A stretch of DNA of 28,057 bases. It comes from Cytophagia bacterium. GTDB lineage: Bacteria > Bacteroidota > Bacteroidia > Cytophagales > Cyclobacteriaceae. The notes below the pieces were generated by a model. That model searched no databases. It saw only the letters and a list, made by a program, of their open reading frames with translations, and had not been told where the DNA came from. This document shows positions 16,397 through 26,200 of the stretch, one piece after another (position 1 is the first letter of the stretch; every line of letters begins with the position of its first letter). Made by a program: the position numbers and the translations under genes. The stretch lies in the NCBI GenBank assembly GCA_013373005.1, contig JABXIP010000076.1:1-28057 (forward strand). Reading direction: 5' to 3'.

Positions 16397-17165
16397 GCTT
16401 AAGGGTTTTAAAGTCGAAGCCATCAACCAATTGCTGAAAGAAGTCAGCGGTATTTGGATCAATTATGGCCAAATAGAGTTTTTCTCCATCCTTATCGACC
16501 GTTTCCAGTCTGTTAGGAATGCTTGCAGTGTTTTTACCGGTGAAGAACCTGAAAAAGGCTAAGGCAGTCAAATAAGAACCTTCCGGAGAAGGGTGACTGC
16601 CATCATCAAAATACAGGTCAATGTCTGGCTGGAGTGAAATGCTTTCCATCCATATAGGTCCGACCGGAACCAAATGGCTATCCGTAGCTTTCGCGAGGTT
16701 GTTGTATCCATTGGTGATGGTTTCCTGCATCAGCGGATTCCACTTTCTTGCCCAGGTCATGTAAAAAACGGGTTCTTCACCTTTGGACTTAATGAGGTCA
16801 GCAAATAGCTTTCCGTACTTGTCGAAATCTTCAGGGGTATCAATGGTACTCATGCTGTGATTGTTCATGACTACAAAATCCCAGTCACCATTTTCAATCA
16901 GGTCTCTCGAAGTTGTATTTCTTTTTCTGTTCCAGTGTTCCTCAAGATTACTGCCTCCAACGGTTGATTGACGTGCAATTATTTCAATGCCCTGCGACTC
17001 TGCTATGGCACTGACCTGCTGAGGTAAATTCCAGAAATAGGTATAGCTATTGCCTACGAACAGCACCTTGATGGGCTCCTGGTTTTGCCCTAAAAGTGTT
17101 GTGGGGAGTAAAAGGATTGCCAGAAGGAAAACCTGGCAAATCCATTTTCTACGATTGCAATTCAT
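16386..17165 (-). CDS. Exported SGNH/GDSL-type hydrolase
   Basis: Predicted periplasmic esterase or lipase-fold enzyme of 259 residues. The first ~26 residues form a Sec signal ending near LLGQ. All SGNH blocks are present: block I with S40 in VGNSYT, block II with glycine in TVGGSNLEEHW (70-71), block III with Asn in VMNNHS (101-102), and block V with D188 and H191 in DDGSHPSPEG. Family members deacetylate carbohydrates or cleave other esters. It lies 21 bp after susD and overlaps the carrier gene by 11 bp, so it is translationally coupled in the operon. It is probably a deacylase acting on material brought in by SusC/D. Confidence 0.87.
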   Translation of the reverse strand: MNCNRRKWICQVFLLAILLLPTTLLGQNQEPIKVLFVGNSYTYFWNLPQQVSAIAESQGIEIIARQSTVGGSNLEEHWNRKRNTTSRDLIENGDWDFVVMNNHSMSTIDTPEDFDKYGKLFADLIKSKGEEPVFYMTWARKWNPLMQETITNGYNNLAKATDSHLVPVGPIWMESISLQPDIDLYFDDGSHPSPEGSYLTALAFFRFFTGKNTASIPNRLETVDKDGEKLYLAIIDPNTADFFQQLVDGFDFKTLKHER

Positions 17166-17186
17166 GTATGAATAATATTTTTAAGC

Positions 17187-18605
17187 TTATTGATTTACCC
17201 TTGTTGGGTCGAAGAAATTAGGGATCGGGTTAGGAATATTACTGTTCCTGTCAATTTCCGACTGAGGATAAATGAACCTCTGGGGTAACTGACTTCCTGT
17301 ATTAGGAGTAACCGGCACCCTAACCACTGTTTCGTTCTCTGTTCTCCTGATGTCGTTGAAGCCTTCAACCTGCCCGAAGAAGGTGATGTACCTTTCCTGA
17401 AGAATTTCTCTTAGCAGGGCGTCATCCGCAGATACATTATCCGGGTTTTCCATACCTCCGTTGGCGAAGTCCAGAGCCACATAGGCATCGTACCGAACAT
17501 TGGCTGCATTGGCATTGGTGAGATAACCTCCGGCATCCATAAATGCTCTGAACTCATTCAGGTGCTGAAGTCCGGTGTTGAAACCACTGTTTCTGAACCC
17601 TGCTTCTGCCATGATCAACAGGTTCTCTTCGAAGGTTACTAGTGCGGTTGATGCTGTCTGTGCACCAAAGCCATCAGTTGTATTAGGCTGAACACCGATT
17701 GCTTTCGATTCGAACAAGTATCCATACCTACCAGTCTCGTTGGTTTTTGCATTACCTCTATAGTTGGTAAAATCAGAGCTGGCTACTGGGTCAGGGTTGA
17801 TCATGCTTTCCATAAAACCTGAAACAACCAGGTCTGCCGCTCTTGAGTAAACCGCAAAGAACTGATAGGTGAGGTTAGACTCATCTTGCCCTGTTCCATG
17901 AGGAGCATACAGGCCGTTGTCACTGCTGCTGATACCATTTTGAGCAGCTGCATAAGCGCTCGAATAGTCTTTAACGTGCATATAATAGCGTGCTTTCAGG
18001 GTGTTGGCTACCTGAATCCACTTTTGGGCATCACCATTCAGGTAGATGTCAGAACCACTGGATGGTCGTCCTGAACCTCCTTGAAGATTGGTAATGGCTA
18101 CATCTAGGAGAGACTGAATCTTGCCATAAACAGTTACCTGATCTTCGAAGGCCGGGTTTTCAACCTCAAACACTGCCTCATCGAATGGAATGTCACCATA
18201 AAGGGCAGTAGCCGTACCAAAGGCCATGGCTTGCATTACCTGGGTAATACCAATGCTGACCCCTGAAATGCCTTCATCCATAGCAGCTTGTTCGGCTACA
18301 TGGGCGTTGCGCAGGGCATTAACGAATGCGTCATCCCACAAGTCATCAAAATCACTTGTGGTAACCGTATATTGATTGAAGCCCAGATGCTGACGGTCGA
18401 TACCTGTGAAGTATCCGGCAAAAATTCCTGATCTTCTGGCTGTTTCTCCTGATTGTAGGATGATGTTTCCTACCTGAGCCCCTGTAAGAATATTTTGAAA
18501 CTCTGCACTGGTAGGGCTGTTCGGGTCATCGTTAACTCCCTCAAACAAGTCTTGGCACGAGGCAATCAACAAGCAAATCGAAGCAATATATAGTATTTTT
18601 TTCAT
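17187..18605 (-). CDS. SusD-like substrate-binding lipoprotein
   Basis: Outer-membrane surface lipoprotein of the SusD/RagB superfamily, most like the SusD-like_2 branch (472 residues). It is predicted to form the lid of the SusC channel and capture substrate. The lipobox is ASC with C17, followed by QDLFEG and the characteristic NDDPNSPT stretch. TPR-like helices include NILTGAQVGNIILQSGE, the DDLWDDAFVNALRNAHVAEQAA region and LKARYYMHVKDYSSAYAAAQNGI. The C-terminal half has LLREILQERYITFFGQ, FNDIRRTE and RFIYPQSEIDRN, as expected. It starts 19 bp after the susC stop. Confidence 0.95.
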   Translation of the reverse strand: MKKILYIASICLLIASCQDLFEGVNDDPNSPTSAEFQNILTGAQVGNIILQSGETARRSGIFAGYFTGIDRQHLGFNQYTVTTSDFDDLWDDAFVNALRNAHVAEQAAMDEGISGVSIGITQVMQAMAFGTATALYGDIPFDEAVFEVENPAFEDQVTVYGKIQSLLDVAITNLQGGSGRPSSGSDIYLNGDAQKWIQVANTLKARYYMHVKDYSSAYAAAQNGISSSDNGLYAPHGTGQDESNLTYQFFAVYSRAADLVVSGFMESMINPDPVASSDFTNYRGNAKTNETGRYGYLFESKAIGVQPNTTDGFGAQTASTALVTFEENLLIMAEAGFRNSGFNTGLQHLNEFRAFMDAGGYLTNANAANVRYDAYVALDFANGGMENPDNVSADDALLREILQERYITFFGQVEGFNDIRRTENETVVRVPVTPNTGSQLPQRFIYPQSEIDRNSNIPNPIPNFFDPTRVNQ

Positions 18606-18624
18606 CTTGATTTTCTTTTATGAA

Positions 18625-21600
18625 TTAGAATGTTGCGGTGAGGGTGAATACATAGGACTTGGTGCCTGGATTGTTGAAATAATCAATCCCTCTTGCTGAG
18701 CTAACCCCAGTGAGGTTGGTGTCAGGGTCATTTCCTTCGAACTTTGTCCATAGCAACAGGTTTCTTCCCGTTGCAGAAAGAGAGGCTGAACTCAACCCAA
18801 TTTTAGAAATCCATGACGGGTTAATTCTGTAGCTCAGAGTAAGTTCTCTTAATCTGGTCCATGAACCATCTTCAATGTAAAGTTCATCATTACCACCGCT
18901 GAAGTAGCCGCCATCACCATTGTACCATGGTTCAGTCAATGCTACCGGACCGGCTCCAAAGTCATAGATATTTCCTCTGAATGTGGTGCCCATAGGAATG
19001 AGGTTACCATTGTAGTCCAAAAGATTTTGGTCTGCAGTAACTTCGTTTCCGGTACTAGCCCATCGGCCAAGGTCTGCCAAGACGGATTTGGTCCCGGCAT
19101 AAATGTCTGCTCCTTGATAAGTCTCAAAGAGTACTGAAAGCGACCAGTTTTTATAGCCTATCTGAGTAATAAAGCTACCCTGCCAGTCTGGGTTCGGGTC
19201 ACCGATAATGCCTTCAGTCTGGTCTTGCTCTGGGAATCCGTTTTCGTCATAAACAATATTGCCATCGGCATCGCGAAGCGATCTTGACCCCCACAGAATA
19301 CCAATTTGATGTCCTTCTACGGCTCGGGCATTCACTGCGGCTAGTCCACCTAACTCGATTGACTGTACACCGACAAGGTTGTCTACATTGTTTTTGTTTC
19401 TACTGAAGATGAAATTGGCCTGAACAGTGAGGTCATTAGTTTTAACCACCTGATACCCAAGATCAATTTCAACTCCCTTGTTGCTTACCTGTGCCCCGTT
19501 AGCGTAGATTTCATCGTAACCTCTGGAGTTGGCAATAGGGAAGTTAAGTAGTACATCTTCAGTGGTGTTGTCGTAGTAGGTAGTGCTAAGAGTCAATCTG
19601 TTGTCCAGAAATCTCAGATCGGTACCAATTTCCAGCTCTTTCTTCCTTTCAGGTCTCAAGCTGAAATTACCTCGGTTAGTACTAGGTACGAACCCACCAT
19701 TACCGTAGAAGCTTAAGCCAAGGCCTCCGCCATATTCGTCACTATAAGTTGGTGACACGAATACATTGGAGGTATTGTATCTGGCAGGTTGAACGCCTAC
19801 TTCACCATAGGATACTCTGAGCTTACCGAAGCTGAGTACGTTGTTTTGAAGTGCATCCAACTTCGAGAACTGCCAGGCAAGTGAGGCGGAAGGAAAGAAA
19901 AATACATCGTCAGTTACATCTCCAAAGGTTGAGGCTTTCTCTGCTCTTAGGGAACCATTGAAGAACAGCATATCATAGGCCGAGAAGTTGGCAGAAGTAT
20001 AAATAGCAGCAGTTTTCTCCTGACCGAATGTGCTGGACACTGTTCTGTTTTCAGGGAATGCATTGTCTATATCTCTAACTGAGCTTTGTGCATCCGTAAA
20101 GAGAATGAAGTTGGTAATTTCTGCTCCACTGGTTTCTCTTTTAATGCTGTTGTAGTTTACTCCAAGTAATAAGGAGCCATCGAAGTCATCATTGAATGTC
20201 TTGGTGGCCGTGGCTATGTAATCCATATTGAAAATGGTGTTTGAAGCCAGGTTGGTACCATAAAGACCGGCAGTGTAAGCTCCGGCCGCAGAGCCTGGAG
20301 TAAAGAATTCTTCCCTTCTTTCAGTGTAGTGGTCAATCCCTACCCTGGCTTTTAGGTTAAGCCAGGACAGAGGATCGGCCGTTAATGTAAAGTTGGAAAT
20401 GAAGCGATCTGTGGTAGCCTCGTTGGGTTGCTCATAAATTGTCCATAATGCGTTGTTATAGACAGCGGTGTTATCCGCGCCAAGAGGCTCTCTATAAGAT
20501 CGATGCCTGTTGGAGATTGGTGCAGCCGTACTGCTGGCGTAATAATCTCCGCGATATCCTGACTGATCGAAATCTGCTGGTGTTCTTAATAAGCCCAAGT
20601 AGAAGCCCGATGAACTCGCTCCCTTTCTGATTCTGTTCGATGTTGTTCTGGCATAGTTGGCATTGGCGCTTAGGCTAACTTTTGGAGAAAGCAGGTATTC
20701 TGCATTCACTCTGGCGCTACTTCTGCGGTAATCAGAATTGTTTCTGATAATTCCCTGCTGTTTCATATCGCTCAGGCTGAAATATATGCGGCTATTGTCG
20801 TTTCCTGAGGTCATGCTCAGGTTGTTCTCGAAATAGCTGCCATTTCTGAAGACCTGATCGAAGTTAGAGTCATCATAAATGGTTTGTGAGTTTTTGGAGA
20901 TGATAGGGTAGTAGGTTACTCCATTCTGTCCAACAAAAAACTCTCCCGCAGTATTGAACTCATCGCTTCCGCCTGAACGATCTGCAATTTTATCGCCCCA
21001 TGAATCTCTGGCCGTCTGGTTATAAACTCCATTATCCCCCTGACCGAAAGCAGTCTGCAATGGGTATTTTCTATTGATCTGATCTATTGAATAACTGGTT
21101 CGGTAAGTGATGCTCAGCTTCTTGTTGAAGTCTCCTTTTTTGGTAGTAATGAAGATCACTCCACCCAGTGCTTTTGTTCCCCACAAAGCAGCTGCAGAAG
21201 CGCCCTTAAGGACGGAGACATTTTCGATGTCATTGGGGTTGAGATCATTTAGCCTCGATTCCTGGGCTACTCCACTTGATCCGCCATCTCCTCGAACATC
21301 ATTACTGATCGGCACACCATCAACAACAATGAGAGGCTGGCTATTACGGGTTATACTGGAAAGGCCTCTGATTTGTATAAAAGCTCCTGCACCCGGGTCA
21401 CCAGAATTTCTGGAAATCCTCACACCTGAGATTTTACCAGACATACTGTTCAATAAGGTAGGCTCGGCTGCCTTGGTGATTTTATCTCCCTGAACGGTGG
21501 TGTTGGCATATCCTAGGTTGTCTTTGTTTTGTTTAAGACCAATGGCGGTAACCACTACTGTTTCCAGCTCTGAAACCTCTTCCATGAGGGTTACATTGAT

Positions 21601-21870
21601 GGTCGTTTGGTTGCCAACTGTTTTGGTTACTGTCTGGAATCCCAGAAAGGAAAATCTCAGTACAGAATTTTCATCTTTTACTGTTATCTGGTACTCTCCA
21701 TTTAATCCGGAGATCATACCATTTCTTGTTCCCACTTCCAGAATGGAGACACTGGGTATTGCTTCCCCGGTTTCGTCTACAACTTTGCCCTTTACATTAA
21801 TTTGCGCCAGGGCTACATGCCCGAAGGTGCACAAAAGACAAAACATTAGTATTTTAGAGCGTTTGATCAT
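18625..21870 (-). CDS. SusC/RagA TonB-dependent outer-membrane transporter
   Basis: Outer-membrane active-import channel of 1081 residues that works with the adjacent SusD lipoprotein and is energised by TonB-ExbBD. In order: Sec signal with cleavage near VALAQ (about residue 22), a carboxypeptidase-regulatory-like domain (about 24-96, VKGKVVDETGEAIPSVSI), a TonB-box-like ETVVVTAIG (103-111), a plug domain to about 245 with the SusC signature NDLNPNDIENVSVLKGASAAALWG, and a 22-strand barrel ending in an aromatic residue (TLTATF). No N-terminal anti-sigma-interacting extension is seen, so ECF-type transenvelope control is not indicated. A LacI-type operator lies 91-104 bp upstream. The substrate cannot be read from the sequence. 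Confidence 0.97.
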   Translation of the reverse strand: MIKRSKILMFCLLCTFGHVALAQINVKGKVVDETGEAIPSVSILEVGTRNGMISGLNGEYQITVKDENSVLRFSFLGFQTVTKTVGNQTTINVTLMEEVSELETVVVTAIGLKQNKDNLGYANTTVQGDKITKAAEPTLLNSMSGKISGVRISRNSGDPGAGAFIQIRGLSSITRNSQPLIVVDGVPISNDVRGDGGSSGVAQESRLNDLNPNDIENVSVLKGASAAALWGTKALGGVIFITTKKGDFNKKLSITYRTSYSIDQINRKYPLQTAFGQGDNGVYNQTARDSWGDKIADRSGGSDEFNTAGEFFVGQNGVTYYPIISKNSQTIYDDSNFDQVFRNGSYFENNLSMTSGNDNSRIYFSLSDMKQQGIIRNNSDYRRSSARVNAEYLLSPKVSLSANANYARTTSNRIRKGASSSGFYLGLLRTPADFDQSGYRGDYYASSTAAPISNRHRSYREPLGADNTAVYNNALWTIYEQPNEATTDRFISNFTLTADPLSWLNLKARVGIDHYTERREEFFTPGSAAGAYTAGLYGTNLASNTIFNMDYIATATKTFNDDFDGSLLLGVNYNSIKRETSGAEITNFILFTDAQSSVRDIDNAFPENRTVSSTFGQEKTAAIYTSANFSAYDMLFFNGSLRAEKASTFGDVTDDVFFFPSASLAWQFSKLDALQNNVLSFGKLRVSYGEVGVQPARYNTSNVFVSPTYSDEYGGGLGLSFYGNGGFVPSTNRGNFSLRPERKKELEIGTDLRFLDNRLTLSTTYYDNTTEDVLLNFPIANSRGYDEIYANGAQVSNKGVEIDLGYQVVKTNDLTVQANFIFSRNKNNVDNLVGVQSIELGGLAAVNARAVEGHQIGILWGSRSLRDADGNIVYDENGFPEQDQTEGIIGDPNPDWQGSFITQIGYKNWSLSVLFETYQGADIYAGTKSVLADLGRWASTGNEVTADQNLLDYNGNLIPMGTTFRGNIYDFGAGPVALTEPWYNGDGGYFSGGNDELYIEDGSWTRLRELTLSYRINPSWISKIGLSSASLSATGRNLLLWTKFEGNDPDTNLTGVSSARGIDYFNNPGTKSYVFTLTATF

Positions 21871-21960
21871 AGTGTAATTACTTGTTTCTTAGTTTTTTTA
21901 AATCATCCTTTGAGTAGAAGGAAACTTTGTTTAGTGATTGAGTTGATTGACTCGTTTTTC

Positions 21961-21974
21961 GGCAATCGTTTGCA
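21961..21974. promoter_or_regulatory. LacI-type operator 4, between susC and the HTH/membrane gene
   Basis: GGCAATCGTTTGCA matches TGCAAACGTTTGCA at 12 of 14 positions and keeps the central CG and one perfect half. It lies about 91 bp before susC and 103 bp before the divergent gene, so it could act on either or both. Confidence 0.6.
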
Positions 21975-22076
21975 TCTTACAAAAGAAAATTTTGCATTTC
22001 AGTGATTTAAGGAATTATATTCTATTTCATTGAATTTTAACGGATTTCAACGAATGTGTAATTAGGTTTTGGCCAT

Positions 22077-23231
22077 ATGGCGGAAGATAAGTATCAGGAA
22101 TTTGTCGAAAAGCTGGTGAAGCTTTATGGGCAGTTTGACAGCGAATTAAAGAGGTTCGCTAAGTCCAGCAACTCCGAAATATCCAGAAAGCTTGGTTATA
22201 GTGATGCTCAATTCTCCAGGTTGATCAACTCAAGTGCTACGGAAGGGGAATACGTTCGGGCTATTCAAAATACCGATCGTATTCTCAAACTCATGGCACT
22301 GGAAATGGAGCTCAAGCAAGTTAAGTCCGGTGAACCAGCTCCTTCTGAATCATCTTCAAAGAAGGCAGGAAAAATACTGATGGGTGTTGCTGTGTTGCTT
22401 GCCCTTTGTTCTGCCTTTCTATTCTATCAGAATCGCATGCAAAGAAGCAAATTGTTGCATGTTCCTGAAACACGCGATGGCATGTTGAAATGGAGCTTTG
22501 AAACTGCCTATGTAAATCCCTTTATTGAACTGGATGATCTTCCTGCTGACTGCTCTTACCCATGTTATAAATACCAAGGAAAGTGGGAACTTAAGAACCC
22601 TTATAAGATACCTTTCTTCAGAGAAAGAAATGGTTTTCACTATGTGGCAACTGAAGTGAATATGTATGCCCGCTGCATGAGTGAAAAGAGTGCTGAAGGA
22701 AACATCATTGAAGCCTATGAATATCAACGTCATGAAATCTGGTATGACAAAAGAGAGTTACCTATCGATTCATTCATGGTGGCCTCTAACAAGACTCAAT
22801 TGAGAGGTTCATATCAGAATTTGGACTTTGAGGAAAGTGAAACTTTTGTGAGGCTGGCGGTTATCCATACCTTTTTTAGAAATGAATTCAATCTGGATTC
22901 TGTAGGAATCGGTCGAAGCGGAAAAGTGATAGGAAGAGATGTTGAGTTTGTACCCGAAAGTACACTCAGAAACAAGTTTGAGTCAGCTTCACAGCTACAG
23001 GATGCCATGACGCAGGTAAATGCCATTATAGCCAATCGACTTGAAGATTTCTCGAGACCTATCTCATGTGACTTTGCTGAGCTTCCCAAGAATGACTTCA
23101 ACATGATATCAGAGGGAGACCAAATCAGCTTCGATTGTCAAATGACGACCAGCCGTTTTTCTATTGATTATACCAAGACCTATGTCTTGAAAAATCAATT
23201 CATCAAGAACACCTGTGTTCCGGCTATCTAG
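22077..23231 (+). CDS. Single-span membrane protein with HTH-like cytoplasmic domain, unknown function
   Basis: I do not recognise the family. The 384-residue protein has no N-terminal signal. Residues about 8-80 are helical, with a helix-turn-helix-like stretch at 33-50 (SEISRKLGYSDAQFSRLI), then a Ser/Pro linker. One hydrophobic span covers about 99-117, flanked by KK and QNRMQR. The remaining ~265 residues would lie outside the cytoplasm and include a cysteine cluster (C159, C163, C200) and a Cys pair near the C-terminus. The layout is that of a membrane-tethered regulator. It is divergent from susC across 206 bp holding an operator-like site, and its stop overlaps the end of the dnaE-type gene by 8 bp on the opposite strand. 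Whether the helical domain binds DNA is unproven. Confidence 0.7.
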   Translation: MAEDKYQEFVEKLVKLYGQFDSELKRFAKSSNSEISRKLGYSDAQFSRLINSSATEGEYVRAIQNTDRILKLMALEMELKQVKSGEPAPSESSSKKAGKILMGVAVLLALCSAFLFYQNRMQRSKLLHVPETRDGMLKWSFETAYVNPFIELDDLPADCSYPCYKYQGKWELKNPYKIPFFRERNGFHYVATEVNMYARCMSEKSAEGNIIEAYEYQRHEIWYDKRELPIDSFMVASNKTQLRGSYQNLDFEESETFVRLAVIHTFFRNEFNLDSVGIGRSGKVIGRDVEFVPESTLRNKFESASQLQDAMTQVNAIIANRLEDFSRPISCDFAELPKNDFNMISEGDQISFDCQMTTSRFSIDYTKTYVLKNQFIKNTCVPAI

Positions 23232-26200
23232 AGGTTTCTATAGTTAATTTGGAGGATATACCCATTGTAGCGTGCCTTGCTTCTTCAGCCAACCTTGGGT
23301 CATGCACATACTGGAGTTTTCTCATGCTGATCATTTCCATGCTGAGGAAGTCGAACTCTTCTACAATCTTTCCCTTTAGCTCATAAATTCCTTTCCCCCT
23401 AAATGGATATTTAGCGGCCATAGGAGGGAAGTGAGTGGTGTCTATAAAATGCCCTTCTCTATCCAGCCAGGTGCCAAATTGCATACGCTTTCCGCCAGAA
23501 GTACTGGTGTTTTTAATGTGGATGAGGTAACCAATCATTGTGACTTCCTTGTTTTTATATTGCTCCATTTCCCTTACCATCACTTCTTCTTCAGGTTGGT
23601 CCTTTAGCATATCGAAGGGATTGCAAAGAGGGAAGCCCAGCAGGTCTATCTGATCGAAAGCATCTTCCAAAGTGTCATAGCTCAATTCCGGAATGCTAAA
23701 TCTTTTTACCTCAGGGTCGAAAAGCATTTTTACAGGTTTGGATTTCTTACTATTCCCCAGCCTGAAATGGGCTTCCCATAGTAATTCTTTCTTCCCAATA
23801 CCGGTAAAGCGAAAAGCATTGATTCGAATAAGCAGACTGAGTTGGTCGAGTGAAATGGGTACACGCTTCATGAAATTATCGAAGCTCATAAATACTCCAT
23901 TTTCATTCCTTTGAGCGAGAATGGCATCTATTGTTGTGTGCTCCAATTCACTAATAAAGCCAAAGCCCATGTAGATGCTATTACCATAAATGGTGCAAAG
24001 GTTTTCGCTTTGATTAATACAGGGAGCCTGTACATCAGCACCATGCATATAAGCCTCATGAGCATAGAGTTCAACTCTGTAAAAACCACCGCCATTGTTC
24101 ATGGTAGCTACCATGTATTCTAGCGGATAATAGGCTTTGAGATAAAGACTTTGATAGCTTTCTACGGCATAGCTGGCCGAGTGGCCTTTGGCAAAGGCAT
24201 AGCCGGCAAAGCTTTCGATCTGCCGCCAGACATCAGCTGCCAATTCGTAAGAGTGACCTTTCTTTCTACAGTTTTCGAAGTATTTGTCTTGAACTTTCTG
24301 AAATTCTTCACGAGAGCGGTATTTGCCCGACATGCCTCTGCGTAGTACATCTGCTTCTGCCAGAGTGAGATCTGCGAAGTAGTGGGCGACTTTAATTACA
24401 TCTTCCTGATAAACCATTACGCCATAGGTTTCAGGCATAATTTGTCTAAGAATAGGGTGAGCTTCTTCTCTTCTTTCCGGCTCTCGAAAACGGAGAATAT
24501 ACTGACGCATCATTCCCGATTTGGCTACCCCCGGCCTGATGACTGAGCTGGCCGCTACCAGTCCGAGGTATTCATCTACCCTCAGCTTCTTCAAGAGCAT
24601 GCGCATGGCAGGAGACTCTACATAAAAACAGCCAATAGCTTCACCTTCTTTTAGCATTCCCTTAATTCGCTCATCACGCTTGAATTTCGGGATGTCGTGA
24701 ATGTCGATTCTCTCATCTTCAGGATGATTCCGTTCAATAATCTGCAGACTGTCCTTGATTTTGCCCAAACCTCTTTGGCTCAGAATATCGAACTTATAGA
24801 GGCCGATATCTTCCGCAACAATCATATCGAAATGGGTAGTGGGGAAATTTTTAGGTGGAAGATCAGTGGCGGTGTAATAGTGAATGGGTTTTTCGGAAAT
24901 GAGAATACCTCCGGCATGAATACTCAGATGACTGGGAAAGCCCTGGATATATTGCCCATACCGAAGCACCAGCTTTTGCGTTTCGTCTAGTTGCTCATAA
25001 GGGGTTGCTTGAATGTGTTCTATTTCATGAGGAGGGAGGCCTAATACCTTTCCTAACTCTCGGATGACAGCCCTGATCTGAAAGGTGCTATAAGTGGCTA
25101 GGAGTGCCACATTTCCGCCTTCTCCATGCTGAAACTCCCTGAAGATAAATTCAGTAATGTCTTCCCTGTCTTTCCATGAAAAATCGATATCGAAGTCAGG
25201 TGGATTTTGCCGGTATAGGTTGATGAAGCGCTCAAAGTAGAGGTCGAGCTCAATGGGGTCTACATCGGTGATGCGCAGAATATAGGCTACCACGCTATTG
25301 GCTCCGCTACCTCGGCCTACATAGTAGAAGCCTCTTTCCCTTGCATACTTGCAAAGCTTCCAGTTGATCAGGAAGTAAGACATAAAGCCTTGTTGCCTGA
25401 TGACACCAAGCTCGGTTTTAATCCTACTTTTTATCTTTTCGGAAGGTTTGGGGTAACGATAGGGTAGTCCCTTCTCGCAAAGTTCTTCAAGCAATTGGTA
25501 ATCCTGCTCAGGAGATTCTGTAAAGGCCTTGAGGTTTTTGTTGAGGTTTTCTCCTTCAAAATCGAAATGGATATGGCATTGATTGAGCAGCCACTCTGTA
25601 TTTTCAATCATATAGGGATAGGCTGAATAAAGCTCTCTTAACTCATTCACAGGATAGATAAAATCTCCCGGGTCAGCTTCTTCAGATTTCGGAAGTTTAC
25701 TCAGCAAGGTGTTGTTGTCGATAGCCCGCAGCAGGCGATGTGCATTGAAGTCGCGTTTCAGTACCACTCGCTCACCGGTTTTATCATCAACTTTACTTCG
25801 GAAGGTGGCGGTGGGCAAGGCCACCAACCTGTTCTCGTCCATTTGGTGAGGCGGATAAACCAGCTTTGGCAAATCCTTAGGTTTAACCCCAATGAATTCT
25901 AATTTTTTTAGCTCAAAGCCAGTGTACTTACTAAAAGGATAAACCACAAAAGCATGTTGAAATTCAGGAGCTCTTGGAGGTATTGCTTCCTTGCTATGCA
26001 GATGGTTCGATAAATATTTATTGATCTCTCTAAAGCCCTCATTGTTTTTAGCAATAGCTACAAAAAGCTGGTCGGCCCCATTTCTGAAATCAATTCCTAA
26101 AATCGGTTTTATGTCAAATTTAGAAGCCAGACGAACAAAATTGATACTGGCTGCAGTGCTATTGATGTCGGTGAGGGCAAGCGTTTTTACTCCCGCTTGT

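Noticed and set aside
15951..16562. Plus-strand open frame of 203 codons over the DASS and SGNH genes
   Set aside because: It is antisense to two well-supported genes, with Met/Ile/Ala-rich composition typical of a complementary-strand shadow.
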